This document shows positions 63,095 through 64,000 of a DNA stretch of 64,000 bases, piece after piece (position 1 is the first letter of the stretch; the number at the start of each line of letters is the position of its first letter). The translations under genes were made by a program, and so were the position numbers. The notes beneath the pieces were generated by a model. That model saw only the letters and a list, made by a program, of their open reading frames with translations, was not told where the DNA came from and did not search any database. Origin of the DNA: Paramacrobiotus metropolitanus (Eukaryota; Tardigrada; Eutardigrada; Parachela; Macrobiotidae); the NCBI RefSeq assembly GCF_019649055.1, contig NW_026570234.1:186001-250000 (forward strand), read 5' to 3'.

Positions 63095-64000
63095 AAGAAA
63101 ACGCCAGATTTTAGTATAACCGCTGTGTAAGGTGTACTTTACACAGCAACTCGGTCAGCCAGCTCAGAGCAGCATTCGCGAGTGAGCAGCATTCGCAAGT
63201 TTTGTGCCAATAAGACGTGGCACATGAAGTTAACCCTAATTGACCGCAAATTGAACGTCTCCAACATTTAACCCCGGAATTTAAGTAAGCATTTGCTCTG
63301 GATTTCGAGGGCCATGCTTGCTTGCATCGCTCAATGTGACTTTTTACATGGTATTTCTCGCAGCATCCCAATAAAAAAAGTGCAGAGCACCCGTTTATCA
63401 AACAAAGTGTTAGATTAAACTTTTTTGGTTGCAGAAAAAATTGAGGTTGTGGAAATATATTCGATCAAATTAAAAAAAACTTAGCGCCGTATTCTTAGCG
63501 GCTACTCAATAAAAGTATCTGCTCAATCGTAGAGACAACGAAATCCACGCACATTTTCATTGTGTTGCTCCAATAAATGTGCTGCAGTAGTTAGACCTCT
63601 TCAGCAAAATTAAGTATAAAATATTCTTGTAAGTATTTTGAAAGCATCTGTATTTTATACTTGTAAGTATAAAATACAGATGCAATACAAAATACTGTAT
63701 TTGATATCTTTATTATACGCGACCTTCTACAATATGGTATTTCATAACAGTTTCTTGAAAACTGAAGTAACTGCGCACAGTAATTTATTTCTTGAATACG
63801 CATTTTCACGTTTCAGTCATCGTTTTGGGGACGCTTGTTGTTAGGACGGCCCTCACATCTGATTGACACAAAAGTTGCCCGCGCGAAAGTTTTAGCAGCG
63901 TCTTGCGGCAGGAGTACTAGGCACATTTACGATGCAAAGCTACAGCCTACGAGTCTGTACAATACAGAGTCGTTGTGTATTTTTCAGTGGTGTTAATAAA
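63095..64000. other. window end, no gene seen
   Basis: A minus-strand frame at 63111-63401 has scattered cysteines but no recognisable motif; it could be upstream sequence of the retroelement relic. The palindrome at 63644-63683 lies here. Confidence 0.35.
63644..63683. repeat. 40-base perfect hairpin
   Basis: Nineteen-base arms starting GCATCTGTATTTTATACTT are exact reverse complements around a two-base centre (GT). A neighbouring imperfect copy of the AAGTATAAAATA motif lies at 63612. Confidence 0.85.

Noticed and set aside
1-64000. tRNA, rRNA or CRISPR features
   Set aside because: Reading for T-loop-like motifs and regular spaced repeats gave no convincing candidate; a tRNAscan-SE or Infernal run was not possible here.

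Overview
The window is animal nuclear DNA. Its genes are split by many short GT-AG introns, mostly about 50-350 bases, and it encodes conserved metazoan proteins: RNA polymerase III subunit 2, mitochondrial ribosomal protein L44, WDR11, PMCA, SLC20, FRA10AC1 and a Munc13-4-type protein. A pair of secreted proteins built from FABP/lipocalin-like modules resembling the tardigrade SAHS fold, together with compact genes and moderate GC, suggests a tardigrade (Hypsibius-like). That placement is an inference. I built the exon models by hand from frame, splice sites and family alignment. Every multi-exon model keeps frame across all junctions, except one single-base break in the polymerase gene and a 2-base uncertainty in FRA10AC1 exon 2.

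Layout. At 1-244 (-) lies the 5' end of an unknown gene. At 934-8763 (-) are two tandem paralogs, each a signal peptide followed by four FABP/SAHS-like domains. At 9728-11701 (-) is FRA10AC1. At 13201-13843 (+) is a secreted Ly6/three-finger protein, convergent with POLR3B (13928-18067, -). At 18759-20810 (+) is MRPL44. At 20790-25624 is a rearranged block with a duplicated MRPL44-3'/SLC20-3' segment, an R2-type retrotransposon relic, a COP1-like exon relic and a Tc1/mariner-like element. At 25442-28963 (-) is the SLC20 phosphate transporter. At 30433-35208 (+) is WDR11. At 36222-42165 (-) is a PMCA-type calcium pump with an unusually short tail. At 44111-47851 (+) is a catalytically dead CLIP-type serine protease homolog. 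At 48389-49255 (-) is a four-TM protein. At 50174-59781 (-) is a complete 28-exon UNC13D/BAIAP3-like gene. At 62579-63094 (-) is a second retrotransposon relic.

The genes are mostly unrelated neighbours. The exception is the paired four-domain secreted proteins, a local gene family made first by internal domain duplication and then by whole-gene tandem duplication. Several short tandem duplications (25-50 bases) and perfect palindromes are scattered through the window. Two of the duplications sit on splice sites.
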